Shown piece by piece: positions 8,796 through 17,195 of a stretch of DNA of 64,000 bases. The notes beneath the pieces were generated by a model, which worked only from the letters and a program-made list of their open reading frames with translations, made no database searches and was not told the origin of the DNA. Every line of letters begins with the position of its first letter. The first letter of the stretch is position 1. A program made the position numbers and the translations under genes. The stretch spans positions 1 through 64,000 of the forward strand of contig NZ_CANKXG010000009.1 in assembly GCF_947487575.1 (NCBI RefSeq), read 5' to 3'. The stretch is from an uncultured Algibacter sp. Its GTDB lineage: Bacteria; Bacteroidota; Bacteroidia; Flavobacteriales; Flavobacteriaceae.

Positions 8796-10595
8796 CTAAT
8801 GACCATCACTTTCGTTTGGACATAATTCACCATTATTTCGACTTGCACCGCGAATAACTTCAAAATCACCAACTATATACCCAGGTACAACATTAGGATC
8901 TGAGCAGCTCGTATGAATTTTTGCAGACTCAGAACCACCAATGTAAATCTTAATTTCGGTTCCCAAAGTTCCGTGCTTGTCATTTCCTACTAGTTCAATT
9001 ATTCCTCCATTATCTAGATTTCCTTCAAACAAAACAGTGCCTTCTTTATCTTTGCCCTTACCTTTTGTTTTTACAATAATTAAATCATTATCACCAGTAT
9101 ATACTAAATCTAACTCGGTTAATTTACCATCGCAATCACAGTCAGTATCATCATCATCATCATCATCATCATCATCGCTGTAGTTTGTATTGCATAATTC
9201 GCCGCCTTCTCGACTCTTACCACTAATAACTATATAATCACCAAAAGTAGCACTTGGGCCAATAGGTACAGAACAGCTAGTGTGAATTTTTTGATCTAAA
9301 CTCCCGTTAACATAAATAGAAATTTCTGTACCTAAAGTACCTTTGTCATCATTGCCAATAAAACTAAATGTTTCACCAGGGTTTACAGTACCTTCAAATA
9401 CAATGGCGCCTTCTTTATTCTTACCTTTTCCTTTTGTTTTAACAACAATATCGGCTATTATACCACCATCGTATTGCAGCTCTAACTCGGTAACTTTACC
9501 TTCACATTCACTACAATCACTATCATCATTTGGAGGAGTATCAACAGGGCATAAGTTACCACCTTCTCGACTTGTTCCACTTACAACTTTAAAATCGCCA
9601 CTAATTAAACCAGGGCCAATAGGTTTCGAACAACTAGTATGAATTTTTGTGTTTTCATTACCATCTACATAAATTTTAATTTCTGTACCTAGTGTTCCTT
9701 TTTTATCATTACCAATAAAACTAAAAGTTTCGCCTGGAGCAACGTTTCCTTCAAAAACTATTTTACTGCCACCTTCTCCTTCTTTTTTAGTTTTCACAAT
9801 TATGTTAGCAGGTTGGCTACCATTATATTGTAGCTCCAATTCTGTAACTTTACCTTCACATTCAAAACATTCTTCTTCTATTTCTTTTTCAGGAACATCA
9901 ACAAAAATAATAATAGCTTGTTTTCCAGCAGGATTAAGAATAACACCAACTTTTTCACCACAGCCTGGTACAAAATCTTGACCATTAGCTATTGCTGCAT
10001 CAACAATTTCTTGAGCTTTAGCAATGTTGTTATCGCTATCAGTATTCCAAGTACCAGTTGGACTAGTTAAGAAAGAACATGAAACACAAATTGAATCATC
10101 AACAAGTTTCCAAATAGCATATTGTACGTGTCCGAAAGTATAAGTTCCTCCACTAGGACTTGCTTTTCCAACAAAGTTTTGATTTTCAACCCAGTTTACT
10201 AAATCAAAGTTCTCAGGGAACTCAAATTCACCAGCAGGAAGTGTTTCATAACTAGAATATACAGCAAACTCTAACGTTTCTTCTTGATTTAAACTTAAAT
10301 CTTGGTCTACACACCAAGCAGCTATGTCAGTACCAGCTAAGTCAGTATCCAAAATGTCCAAAGAAAAGTAAGCGTCAACTCCCGGTTTTGCAGTTGTTGT
10401 TGCAGTTACTGTATCTGGTAAACTTAACTCTAAAGCTTCTAAATCTGGAATACATCCTGATGACGAATTACTAGAAAGTGATTGAGAAAACGACAGATTT
10501 TCTTGTAAAGCATCTTCTTGAAAATCTAACGACTCGTTTTCGCAAGATAGAAATAGGAAACAAATCCCTATTACTGTTAAAATAATTTTTTTCAT
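8796..10595 (-). CDS. surface lipoprotein with thioester-domain-like module and three C-terminal repeats
   Basis: A 599-residue lipoprotein. The signal peptide ends FLFLSC with lipidated Cys18. Residues 48-237 form one module containing AAWCVDQ (Cys95) and GHVQYAIW (Gln158). A Cys in an aromatic-Cys-hydrophobic-Asp context plus a Gln in a hydrophobic-Gln-x-x-hydrophobic context is the hallmark of internal-thioester adhesin domains (TED, TQxA family) of Gram-positive surface proteins. Three repeats follow at about 243-349, 361-468 and 486-592. Each starts with CxCxGK(V/L)TEL, contains GNDxxGTLGTEI and IHTSCS, and ends near SREGGxLC. A run of ten Asp (474-483) links repeats 2 and 3. A paralogue lies at 13146-14378. 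Thioester formation is inferred from the motif only. Confidence 0.7.
   Translation of the reverse strand: MKKIILTVIGICFLFLSCENESLDFQEDALQENLSFSQSLSSNSSSGCIPDLEALELSLPDTVTATTTAKPGVDAYFSLDILDTDLAGTDIAAWCVDQDLSLNQEETLEFAVYSSYETLPAGEFEFPENFDLVNWVENQNFVGKASPSGGTYTFGHVQYAIWKLVDDSICVSCSFLTSPTGTWNTDSDNNIAKAQEIVDAAIANGQDFVPGCGEKVGVILNPAGKQAIIIFVDVPEKEIEEECFECEGKVTELELQYNGSQPANIIVKTKKEGEGGSKIVFEGNVAPGETFSFIGNDKKGTLGTEIKIYVDGNENTKIHTSCSKPIGPGLISGDFKVVSGTSREGGNLCPVDTPPNDDSDCSECEGKVTELELQYDGGIIADIVVKTKGKGKNKEGAIVFEGTVNPGETFSFIGNDDKGTLGTEISIYVNGSLDQKIHTSCSVPIGPSATFGDYIVISGKSREGGELCNTNYSDDDDDDDDDDTDCDCDGKLTELDLVYTGDNDLIIVKTKGKGKDKEGTVLFEGNLDNGGIIELVGNDKHGTLGTEIKIYIGGSESAKIHTSCSDPNVVPGYIVGDFEVIRGASRNNGELCPNESDGH
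9147..9176. repeat. (ATC)10 trinucleotide microsatellite coding for ten Asp
   Basis: Ten uninterrupted ATC units, read as GAT on the coding minus strand, give the poly-Asp linker between repeats 2 and 3 of the lipoprotein. Slippage would change linker length without breaking the frame. Confidence 0.9.
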
Positions 10596-10843
10596 AATTT
10601 TAATTTTGGTTGATTAATAGCATTTAATGTATGTAATGTATAAAAATAATATATGCATAAAAAAATATTTCGGTAAATATTCTTTTAATCCGATTAATGG
10701 TTGGTTTTTAATTAGTTATGTTAAAAAAAAACCAATGAATCAAGAATTACTTACTAGCTTAAAATATATTTTAGTTAATGGATTTTCAATTTAGTTTAAA
10801 TTGGTCATAATATATTTAATAGATTTATAGCTAAATTTATTTC

Positions 10844-11860
10844 ATGACTATAGACTTAAGAAGTGATACCGTAACAAAACCTTCAAAAGGCATGTTGGAT
10901 GCTATGATGCAAGCCAAAGTTGGTGACGATGTGTTTAGAGAAGATGAGACTATCAATAAATTGGAGGTAAAGGTGGCTAAAATGTTCGGTAAAGAACGGG
11001 CTTTGTTTTTTCCAAGCGGTACTATGGCTAACCAAACGGCTTTAAAATTGCATACGAAACCTGGTGATCAAGTAATTTGCGATAAATATGCGCATATATA
11101 TAATTATGAGTCAGGAGGTGCATCTTTTAACAGTGGTATATCATGTAAGCTCATTGATGGAGTTAGGGGTATGTTTACAGCTAAACAAGTTGAGGAAGCT
11201 ATAAATCCAGATGCTTATTATTATAGTAAAACGAGTTTAGTAGAAGTTGAAAATACCACCAATAAAGGTGGAGGTGCATGTTGGGATTTTGATGAGATAA
11301 TTAAAATAAACGAAGTTTGTAAAAATAATAATTTAGGTTACCACTTAGATGGTGCGCGTATATGGAATGCTTTAGTAGCTAAAAATGAAACTGCTATGCA
11401 ATATGGAAACTTGTTTGATACAATATCTGTATGTTTTAGTAAAGGTTTAGGTTGTCCAGTCGGATCTATTTTAGTCGGTAATTCTGAAATTATGAATGAT
11501 GCGATAAGAATAAGAAAAATATTTGGTGGTAATATGAGACAAGCAGGTTATTTAGCCGCTGCAGGATTGTATGCATTACAGTATAACCTTGATAGATTAA
11601 AAGAAGACCACAAAAGGGCAAAAGAAATTGGAGAAAAATTAACTAATTTATCTGTTATTAAGCATGTTGAACCTATTGAAACCAATATTGTAATTTTTGA
11701 GCTTATTGATGACGTTGATGAGAAACTATTTGTAAAACAGTTAGCGGATAAAAATATACATATCATTAGTATGGGAGGTAGAAAGCTTAGAATGGTAACC
11801 CATTTGGATTATACAGATGCCATGCATAATAAACTAATAGAAGTTATAAATTTAATATAA
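10844..11860 (+). CDS. ltaE: low-specificity L-threonine aldolase
   Basis: A PLP enzyme cleaving L-threonine or allo-threonine to glycine and acetaldehyde; it can act in reverse on other aldehydes. The 338-residue length is normal. The N-terminus IDLRSDTVTKPSKGML and FFPSGTMANQTAL (about 55-67) are family signatures. YHLDGARIWNA (about 166-176) carries the PLP-ring Asp. SVCFSKGLGCPVGS has the Schiff-base Lys200. An ATP-grasp ligase follows 26 bases later on the same strand, suggesting an operon. The pair lies between two nearly identical direct-repeat segments belonging to the thioester-type lipoproteins, which could make it a mobile or unstable module. Confidence 0.92.
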   Translation: MTIDLRSDTVTKPSKGMLDAMMQAKVGDDVFREDETINKLEVKVAKMFGKERALFFPSGTMANQTALKLHTKPGDQVICDKYAHIYNYESGGASFNSGISCKLIDGVRGMFTAKQVEEAINPDAYYYSKTSLVEVENTTNKGGGACWDFDEIIKINEVCKNNNLGYHLDGARIWNALVAKNETAMQYGNLFDTISVCFSKGLGCPVGSILVGNSEIMNDAIRIRKIFGGNMRQAGYLAAAGLYALQYNLDRLKEDHKRAKEIGEKLTNLSVIKHVEPIETNIVIFELIDDVDEKLFVKQLADKNIHIISMGGRKLRMVTHLDYTDAMHNKLIEVINLI

Positions 11861-11886
11861 TAAGCAATTTGAAAAGCTTTGAGTAG

Positions 11887-13020
11887 ATGGAAATAGATAA
11901 TAATATAGGAAAAATTTCAGTATTAATACCAGATGGAGAAATTCATGTTTTAATGTACATTGTAAATTGTTTATCTCTTAAAAAAGATGTAAAAATTTAT
12001 GTTATGTCTACTAAGAAAAATGGTTATATGAAATATTCTAGATTTATAGAGAAGTATATCTATTATCCAGAAACAACTGAAGATGAGTGGTTAGAAAATA
12101 TTAAATATGAAGTGGAAAAGCATAATATAAATCTTGTTTTGCCTATATACGAAACAGGGATTAGAACTATTGTTAAAAACAAGCACAAATTAAAATATGC
12201 TAACAAAATATGTGATTTACCAAGTATAGAGAATCTTAATTCTGCTGGAAGCAAAGGCTTATTATATTTACATTTAATAGAACATAACATTCCATGTCCA
12301 AAAAGTTTAATTGTTAAACCAAATAACTTTCCTGAAGTTGAGAACTTTGATTTTCCAATGTTAATTAAACCAGTTGATGGTGGTGGTGGTGGATTAGGAA
12401 TAAGTATAGTAGAAAATAAAGAAGACATTATTGAGTATTACCAAACCAACAACTTTAGTTGCGATACAATAGTTCAAGAATTTATTGAAGGTTATGATTT
12501 ATGTTGTAATGTATTGTGCAAAGATGGAAATATAATAGCTTATTCCATTCAAAAAGGAACTGTTTTTAGAGATGGTATATTGACCCCGCAAATTGGTTTT
12601 GATTTTATTGAAAACGAAGAGTTGATTGAGAATACAAAAAAGCTTATGGAAAGCTTGAATTGGTCTGGAGTAGCCAATATTGATTGGAGGTATGATGAGA
12701 AAAGTAAAGTTTTTAAAGTTATTGAAATAAATACTAGATTTTGGTTAGGTACAGATGCTCCATCGATTGCAGGTGTAAACTTTCCGTATTTGTATATTCT
12801 CTCAACTTTGGGTAATAAAATAGAATTACAAAAAACAGAATCTATTTCGTATTTGAGTTTAGAGGGTTTGGTTAAGAACTTTAAAAGAAATCCATTTTTT
12901 CTTTTTAGATTTAATTACATATACAAGCATTCTCCAATTCGTTTTATAGTTAAGAATCCTTTACCTATTTTATATAAAGCTTTGTCTATCCTTAAAAAGG
13001 AAGATAGAAAAGTTAATTAA
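11887..13020 (+). CDS. ATP-grasp carboxylate-amine ligase family protein
   Basis: A 377-residue ATP-grasp enzyme of the CarB/biotin-carboxylase-like branch, which joins a carboxylate to an amine or thiol through an acyl-phosphate. The N-terminal pre-ATP-grasp fold covers about 1-115. The ATP-lid region is FPMLIKPVDGGGGGLGIS (about 157-175), followed by IVQEFIEGYDL. The metal-binding site is KVIEINTRFWLG (about 275-285). A C-terminal segment of about 60 residues after TESISYLSLEG is basic and aromatic. The substrate is unknown. Coupling with threonine aldolase suggests an amino-acid substrate, but that is only inference. It resembles the ATP-grasp proteins found in glycan loci (compare 48304-49329). 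Confidence 0.8.
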   Translation: MEIDNNIGKISVLIPDGEIHVLMYIVNCLSLKKDVKIYVMSTKKNGYMKYSRFIEKYIYYPETTEDEWLENIKYEVEKHNINLVLPIYETGIRTIVKNKHKLKYANKICDLPSIENLNSAGSKGLLYLHLIEHNIPCPKSLIVKPNNFPEVENFDFPMLIKPVDGGGGGLGISIVENKEDIIEYYQTNNFSCDTIVQEFIEGYDLCCNVLCKDGNIIAYSIQKGTVFRDGILTPQIGFDFIENEELIENTKKLMESLNWSGVANIDWRYDEKSKVFKVIEINTRFWLGTDAPSIAGVNFPYLYILSTLGNKIELQKTESISYLSLEGLVKNFKRNPFFLFRFNYIYKHSPIRFIVKNPLPILYKALSILKKEDRKVN

Positions 13021-13087
13021 AGAGCATTTCTTCTTTAGTTTCTGATAATCCATTTGTCAAAATAGTTTAAATCAATTTTGTGCATAA

Positions 13088-13117
13088 AAAAAGAGGCATT
13101 TTTAAATGCCTCTTTTT
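13088..13117. terminator. bidirectional terminator between the ATP-grasp gene and the second lipoprotein
   Basis: A perfect 14-bp inverted repeat (AAAAAGAGGCATTT) with a 2-base centre between two convergent genes, T-rich in both directions. Confidence 0.85.
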
Positions 13118-13145
13118 AAATATTTTAATGTGTTTGTTACATTAA

Positions 13146-14378
13146 TTAATATCCGTATCTACAGCTGTTATAGTATTTACAACTCCAGTGTCTGTAACAC
13201 TTGTTGTAATCTGGCTTAACATACTCACAAAGTTCACCTCCGTTGCTGCTTTCACCGCTAATTACATTAAATACACCTTTTGTATAACCAGGGCCTATTT
13301 TAACATCACAATCAGTTTCAATTTTAGTATAGTAGCATCCGTTAATATAGATGTAGATATACTTACCAAATGTTCCGTTACTATTACCTCCAGAGATATT
13401 TATTTTCTCACCTGGTTGTACATTTCTGTTACAATAAATTCTTTTACCATAGCATGTGTTTTCATCTCTTTGTACGATGTCAATTTTCTTAGCACAACTC
13501 CAGTCAAATTCTAATTCTAATTTAGTAACTTTTCCTTCACAATCACTACATTCCTCTTCTTTTTCAGGAACATCAACAAAAATTATAATAGCTTGTTTTC
13601 CAGCAGGGTTAAGAATAACACCAACTTTTTCGCCACACCCTGGAACAAAATCTTGACCATTCGCGACTGCAGCATCAACAATTTCTTGAGCTTTAGCAAT
13701 GTTGTTAGCGCTATCAGTATTCCAAGTACCAGTTGGACTAGTTAAGAAAGAACATGAAACACAAATTGAATCATCAACAAGTTTCCAAATAGCATATTGT
13801 ACATGTCCAAAAGTATAAGTTCCTCCACTAGGACTTACTTTTCCAACAAAGTTTTGATTTTCAACCCAGTTTACTAAATCAAAGTTCTCAGGGAACTCAA
13901 ATTCACCATCAGGAAGTGTTTCATAACTAGAATATACAGCAAACTCTAGCGTTTCTTCTTGATTTAAACTTAAATCTTGGTCTACACACCAAGCAGCTAT
14001 ATCTGTACCAGCTAAGTCAGAGTCTAAAATATCTAAAGAAAAGTAAGCGTCAACTCCTGGCTTTGCAGTTGTTGTTGCAGTTACCGTATCTGGTAAACTT
14101 AATTCTAAAGCGTCTAAATCAGGAGTACAAGAAGGAGTTCCTTCTGCAGTCGAGTTACTTGATAAAGAAAATGAAAGCTCTGGAGCTGGCATTTCAGTTG
14201 TAAGGTCATTATTTAAAACGAATGTTTCATCTTCTTCTCCATCAGAAACTAAGATTTCATCTTCCATTGATAATTCATCTTCAACTATTGAAGAAGCTCC
14301 CTCTGTTAGTGTCTCATTCTGACACGAAGCAAATACTACAAGTACTGCTAGTAATAAAAGTTTGGTAATGTTTTTCAT
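13146..14378 (-). CDS. second surface lipoprotein with thioester-domain-like module
   Basis: A 410-residue paralogue of the 8796-10595 protein. The signal peptide ends VVFASC (lipid Cys19). An acidic linker (about 30-65) precedes the shared module at 84-273. That module differs from its partner at only about seven of 190 positions and keeps the candidate thioester pair, Cys131 in AAWCVDQ and Gln194 in GHVQYAIW. Only one repeat follows (about 280-386), and it is diverged: extra cysteines in SCAKKID and NTCYGKRIYCNR, and KIETDCDVKIGPG instead of KIHTSCS. The tail is rich in Cys and Tyr. The pattern fits a surface adhesin with the same head and a different stalk. Function is inferred only. Confidence 0.7.
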   Translation of the reverse strand: MKNITKLLLLAVLVVFASCQNETLTEGASSIVEDELSMEDEILVSDGEEDETFVLNNDLTTEMPAPELSFSLSSNSTAEGTPSCTPDLDALELSLPDTVTATTTAKPGVDAYFSLDILDSDLAGTDIAAWCVDQDLSLNQEETLEFAVYSSYETLPDGEFEFPENFDLVNWVENQNFVGKVSPSGGTYTFGHVQYAIWKLVDDSICVSCSFLTSPTGTWNTDSANNIAKAQEIVDAAVANGQDFVPGCGEKVGVILNPAGKQAIIIFVDVPEKEEECSDCEGKVTKLELEFDWSCAKKIDIVQRDENTCYGKRIYCNRNVQPGEKINISGGNSNGTFGKYIYIYINGCYYTKIETDCDVKIGPGYTKGVFNVISGESSNGGELCEYVKPDYNKCYRHWSCKYYNSCRYGY

Positions 14379-14410
14379 AATATTATATTAGTTTTTACAA
14401 TTTACACATA

Positions 14411-14418
14411 CAAATATA
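14411..14418 (-). promoter_or_regulatory. candidate -7 box of the second lipoprotein gene
   Basis: TATATTTG on the minus strand matches TAnnTTTG, 32 bases upstream of the start codon. The upstream sequence is not shared with the paralogue. Confidence 0.35.
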
Positions 14419-14645
14419 TTGGATGGTATTATTGACTTTGGATTTTTTAGACTAAATGCCAAACTATTAGATTTATGAATTATTAATTGCATCTTGTCGG
14501 TTTTATTTACATTTCATAAGATAAATCTGTTTTGTTAATAGTATTCACATTCAATTTATTAAAGTATTTAACGGTAAAGGCGTGTGTTTTTAAAAATTAA
14601 TCATTAAAATCACTTTATTATTGATAGTATATTAAAGACAGATTA

Positions 14646-14969
14646 TTATTTAAATAAATCCATTCCAGGAATATTTGGCATGCCCTCTTTAGCAACGGCA
14701 GCTAATTCGGCTTCGTTAACTTTTGTGGCATTTTCAATTGCTCTATTTAACGTGATAATTAAGTAATCTGTAAGCTGCTCTTTATCAACAAGTAATTCGT
14801 CGTCAATTTCAATCGATTTGATAGTTCTATTAGCAGTTAAAGTAATTTTAAGTTTATCATCATTACTAGACTCATCAATTAAAACGGTATCCAAGCGTTT
14901 TTTAGTAGCTTCTACTTTTTTCTGGGTTTCCTTAAGTTTACCCATCATATTCATCATATCTCCAAACAT
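14646..14969 (-). CDS. YbaB/EbfC nucleoid-associated protein
   Basis: A 107-residue dimeric DNA-binding protein. [21 protein letters not shown] is the usual methionine-rich N-terminal helix. The central [22 protein letters not shown] is the beta-sheet part, and the C-terminal helix carries [20 protein letters not shown]. The tail IPGMDLFK matches the flavobacterial form. In many bacteria this gene follows dnaX and precedes recR; neither is here. It stands divergent from the S9 peptidase gene with an 88-base spacer. Confidence 0.9.
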   Translation of the reverse strand: MFGDMMNMMGKLKETQKKVEATKKRLDTVLIDESSNDDKLKITLTANRTIKSIEIDDELLVDKEQLTDYLIITLNRAIENATKVNEAELAAVAKEGMPNIPGMDLFK

Positions 14970-15015
14970 AATTTTATAAATTAATTAATAATATTACAAA
15001 GCTATTTAATTTTTC

Positions 15016-15023
15016 TATTTTTG
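15016..15023 (+). promoter_or_regulatory. candidate -7 box of the S9 oligopeptidase gene
   Basis: TATTTTTG fits TAnnTTTG, 34 bases upstream of the TTG start codon. Confidence 0.4.
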
Positions 15024-15057
15024 GAAGCTTAAACTCTTAAGAATAAAATCTTCTTCA

Positions 15058-17118
15058 TTGAAAAAAGTAAATCAGTTTCCAATAGCAAAAAAAATACCTC
15101 AAGAACTCTCAATTCATAATGAAACACGAATTGATAATTATTATTGGTTAAACAATAAGGAAGATCAGGATGTAATAGATTATTTAAATTTAGAGAATGT
15201 TTATGCTAAACAAATGATGCAACATACTGAAGATTTTCAGAAGCATTTATTTGAGGAAATGAAAGGTAGAATTAAAGAGGATGATACTTCTGTACCTTAT
15301 AAGTTAAATGGCTATTGGTACCTTACTAAGTATGAAGCGGGGCAAGATTATCCTATTTATATACGTAAAAAAGAAACATTAGAAGCTGAGGAGGAATTAT
15401 TGTTTAACTGCAACGATATGGCAAGAGAGTATGCTTATTTCAATTTGGGAGGAATATCTATAAGTCCAGATAATACAATGGCTGCTTTTTCAACAGATAC
15501 AGTAAGTAGAAGACAATATACTGTTCAAATTAAAAACTTGGTAACAGGCGAAATTTATTCAGATAAAATTTTAAATACAACAGGAAGTGCTACTTGGGGA
15601 AATGATAATAAGACCTTATTTTATGCAATGAAGGATGATGTGACCTTGCGTTCTCATAAAATATTTAAGCATAAATTGCATACTCAAAGCAAAACAGATA
15701 TAGAGGTTTATCATGAAACAGATGAAACCTTTAATACATTTGTATACAAAACGAAATCAAAAAAATATATTGTAATTGGTTCTTCAAGCACACTATCCTC
15801 AGAATATCGCATTTTGAAAGCAGATACTCCAGATAATGAGTTTAAGGTCTTTCAAACACGTACAAAGGATTTAGAGTATAATATTGCCCATTATGGTGAT
15901 AGTTTTTATATCATATCAAATATTGAAAACTCAACAAATTTTAAAGTTGTTAAAACCAGTGAAAATAATACCGAGAAAGAATATTGGAAAGATGTTATAC
16001 CGCACAGAAAATCTGTATTAATTGAAGATATTGAAATTTTTAAAGCGTATTTGGTTATTAATGAACGCGAAAACGGATTAAATAAATTAAGAATTATAAG
16101 TTGGAATGGTGAAGAAGATTATTATTTACCATTTGAATCTGAAACCTACACAGCTTTTATAGGTAATAATCCAGATTTTGAAAGCGACTTACTACGTTAT
16201 GGATATAATGCTTTAAACACTCCAGGGTCAGTAATTGATTATAACTTTAAAACAAAACAAAGCGAAATTAAGAAAGAACAGCAGGTTCTAGGAGGAAAGT
16301 TTAAAAAAGAAAACTACGAAACTAAGCGTATTTGGGCTACTGCTTCAGATGGAGTAAAGGTTCCTATGTCATTAGTTTATAAAAAAGACATTAAGTTAGA
16401 TGGTACAAATCCAGTACTTCAATATGCTTATGGTTCTTATGGTTCAACTATTGACCCTTCGTTTTCAAGTATTCGTTTAAGTTTATTAGATAGAGGGTTT
16501 ATTTATGCTATTTCACATATAAGAGGAGGGGAGTTTTTAGGACGCGAATGGTACGAAAATGGAAAACTTCTTACCAAAAAAAATACGTTTACAGATTTTA
16601 TTGCTTGCTCAAAATATTTAATACAACAAAAATATACTTCAAATGAGCATTTATACGCCTATGGTGGTTCGGCAGGAGGATTGCTTATGGGGGCAATTAT
16701 TAATTTGAACCCAGAGCTTTATAATGGAATTTTAGCCGCAGTTCCATTTGTTGATGTTGTAACTACAATGCTAGATGATACGATTCCTTTAACTACAGGA
16801 GAATATGATGAATGGGGGAACCCTAACGAATTAGAGTATTATAATTATATGAAATCATATTCCCCATATGATAACGTTGAGGCTAAAAATTACCCTAATA
16901 TGCTTGTTACAACAGGGTTACATGATTCGCAAGTGCAGTATTGGGAACCAGCAAAATGGGTTGCGAAACTAAGAGCGTTAAAAACAGATTCAAATATATT
17001 ATTGTTACATATTGATATGGATTCTGGTCATGGTGGTGCGTCTGGGCGTTTTGAAAGTTTAAAAGAGGTTGCCTTAGAATATGCATTTTTATTAGATCTA
17101 GAAGGTATTTGTTCATAA
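15058..17118 (+). CDS. prolyl oligopeptidase family (S9A) serine peptidase, oligopeptidase B-like
   Basis: A 686-residue peptidase cleaving small peptides after basic residues or proline. The N-terminal half is a beta-propeller that gates the active site; the C-terminal third is an alpha/beta-hydrolase. The catalytic triad can be read: Ser538 in YGGSAGG, Asp623 in TGLHDSQV and His658 in SGHGGASG. RIWATASDGVKVPMSLVYKK marks the start of the hydrolase domain, as in PtrB. There is no signal peptide, so it is probably cytoplasmic. The start codon is TTG, placed 34 bases after a good -7 box; no better ATG is nearby. The length matches oligopeptidase B (about 680-700). Confidence 0.88.
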   Translation: MKKVNQFPIAKKIPQELSIHNETRIDNYYWLNNKEDQDVIDYLNLENVYAKQMMQHTEDFQKHLFEEMKGRIKEDDTSVPYKLNGYWYLTKYEAGQDYPIYIRKKETLEAEEELLFNCNDMAREYAYFNLGGISISPDNTMAAFSTDTVSRRQYTVQIKNLVTGEIYSDKILNTTGSATWGNDNKTLFYAMKDDVTLRSHKIFKHKLHTQSKTDIEVYHETDETFNTFVYKTKSKKYIVIGSSSTLSSEYRILKADTPDNEFKVFQTRTKDLEYNIAHYGDSFYIISNIENSTNFKVVKTSENNTEKEYWKDVIPHRKSVLIEDIEIFKAYLVINERENGLNKLRIISWNGEEDYYLPFESETYTAFIGNNPDFESDLLRYGYNALNTPGSVIDYNFKTKQSEIKKEQQVLGGKFKKENYETKRIWATASDGVKVPMSLVYKKDIKLDGTNPVLQYAYGSYGSTIDPSFSSIRLSLLDRGFIYAISHIRGGEFLGREWYENGKLLTKKNTFTDFIACSKYLIQQKYTSNEHLYAYGGSAGGLLMGAIINLNPELYNGILAAVPFVDVVTTMLDDTIPLTTGEYDEWGNPNELEYYNYMKSYSPYDNVEAKNYPNMLVTTGLHDSQVQYWEPAKWVAKLRALKTDSNILLLHIDMDSGHGGASGRFESLKEVALEYAFLLDLEGICS

Positions 17119-17131
17119 TGAAAAAAAGTTT

Positions 17132-17139
17132 TATTTTTG
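17132..17139 (+). promoter_or_regulatory. candidate -7 box of the cysteate synthase-like gene
   Basis: TATTTTTG fits TAnnTTTG, 56 bases before the ATG at 17196, just after the stop of the peptidase gene. It would make this gene independent of the peptidase. Confidence 0.4.
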
Positions 17140-17195
17140 TGCCGTTTAAACTGTCTTTGTGTTTAGTAAAAACAAGCAGTTTATAATAAGCTTAT

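Noticed and set aside
9147-9176. Tandem ATC repeats as a CRISPR-like array
   Set aside because: Units are three bases long without spacers and lie inside a coding frame.
8977-9642. Serine-rich open frames opposite the lipoprotein gene
   Set aside because: They are mirror images of the Asp and repeat codons of the real gene and have no start signals.
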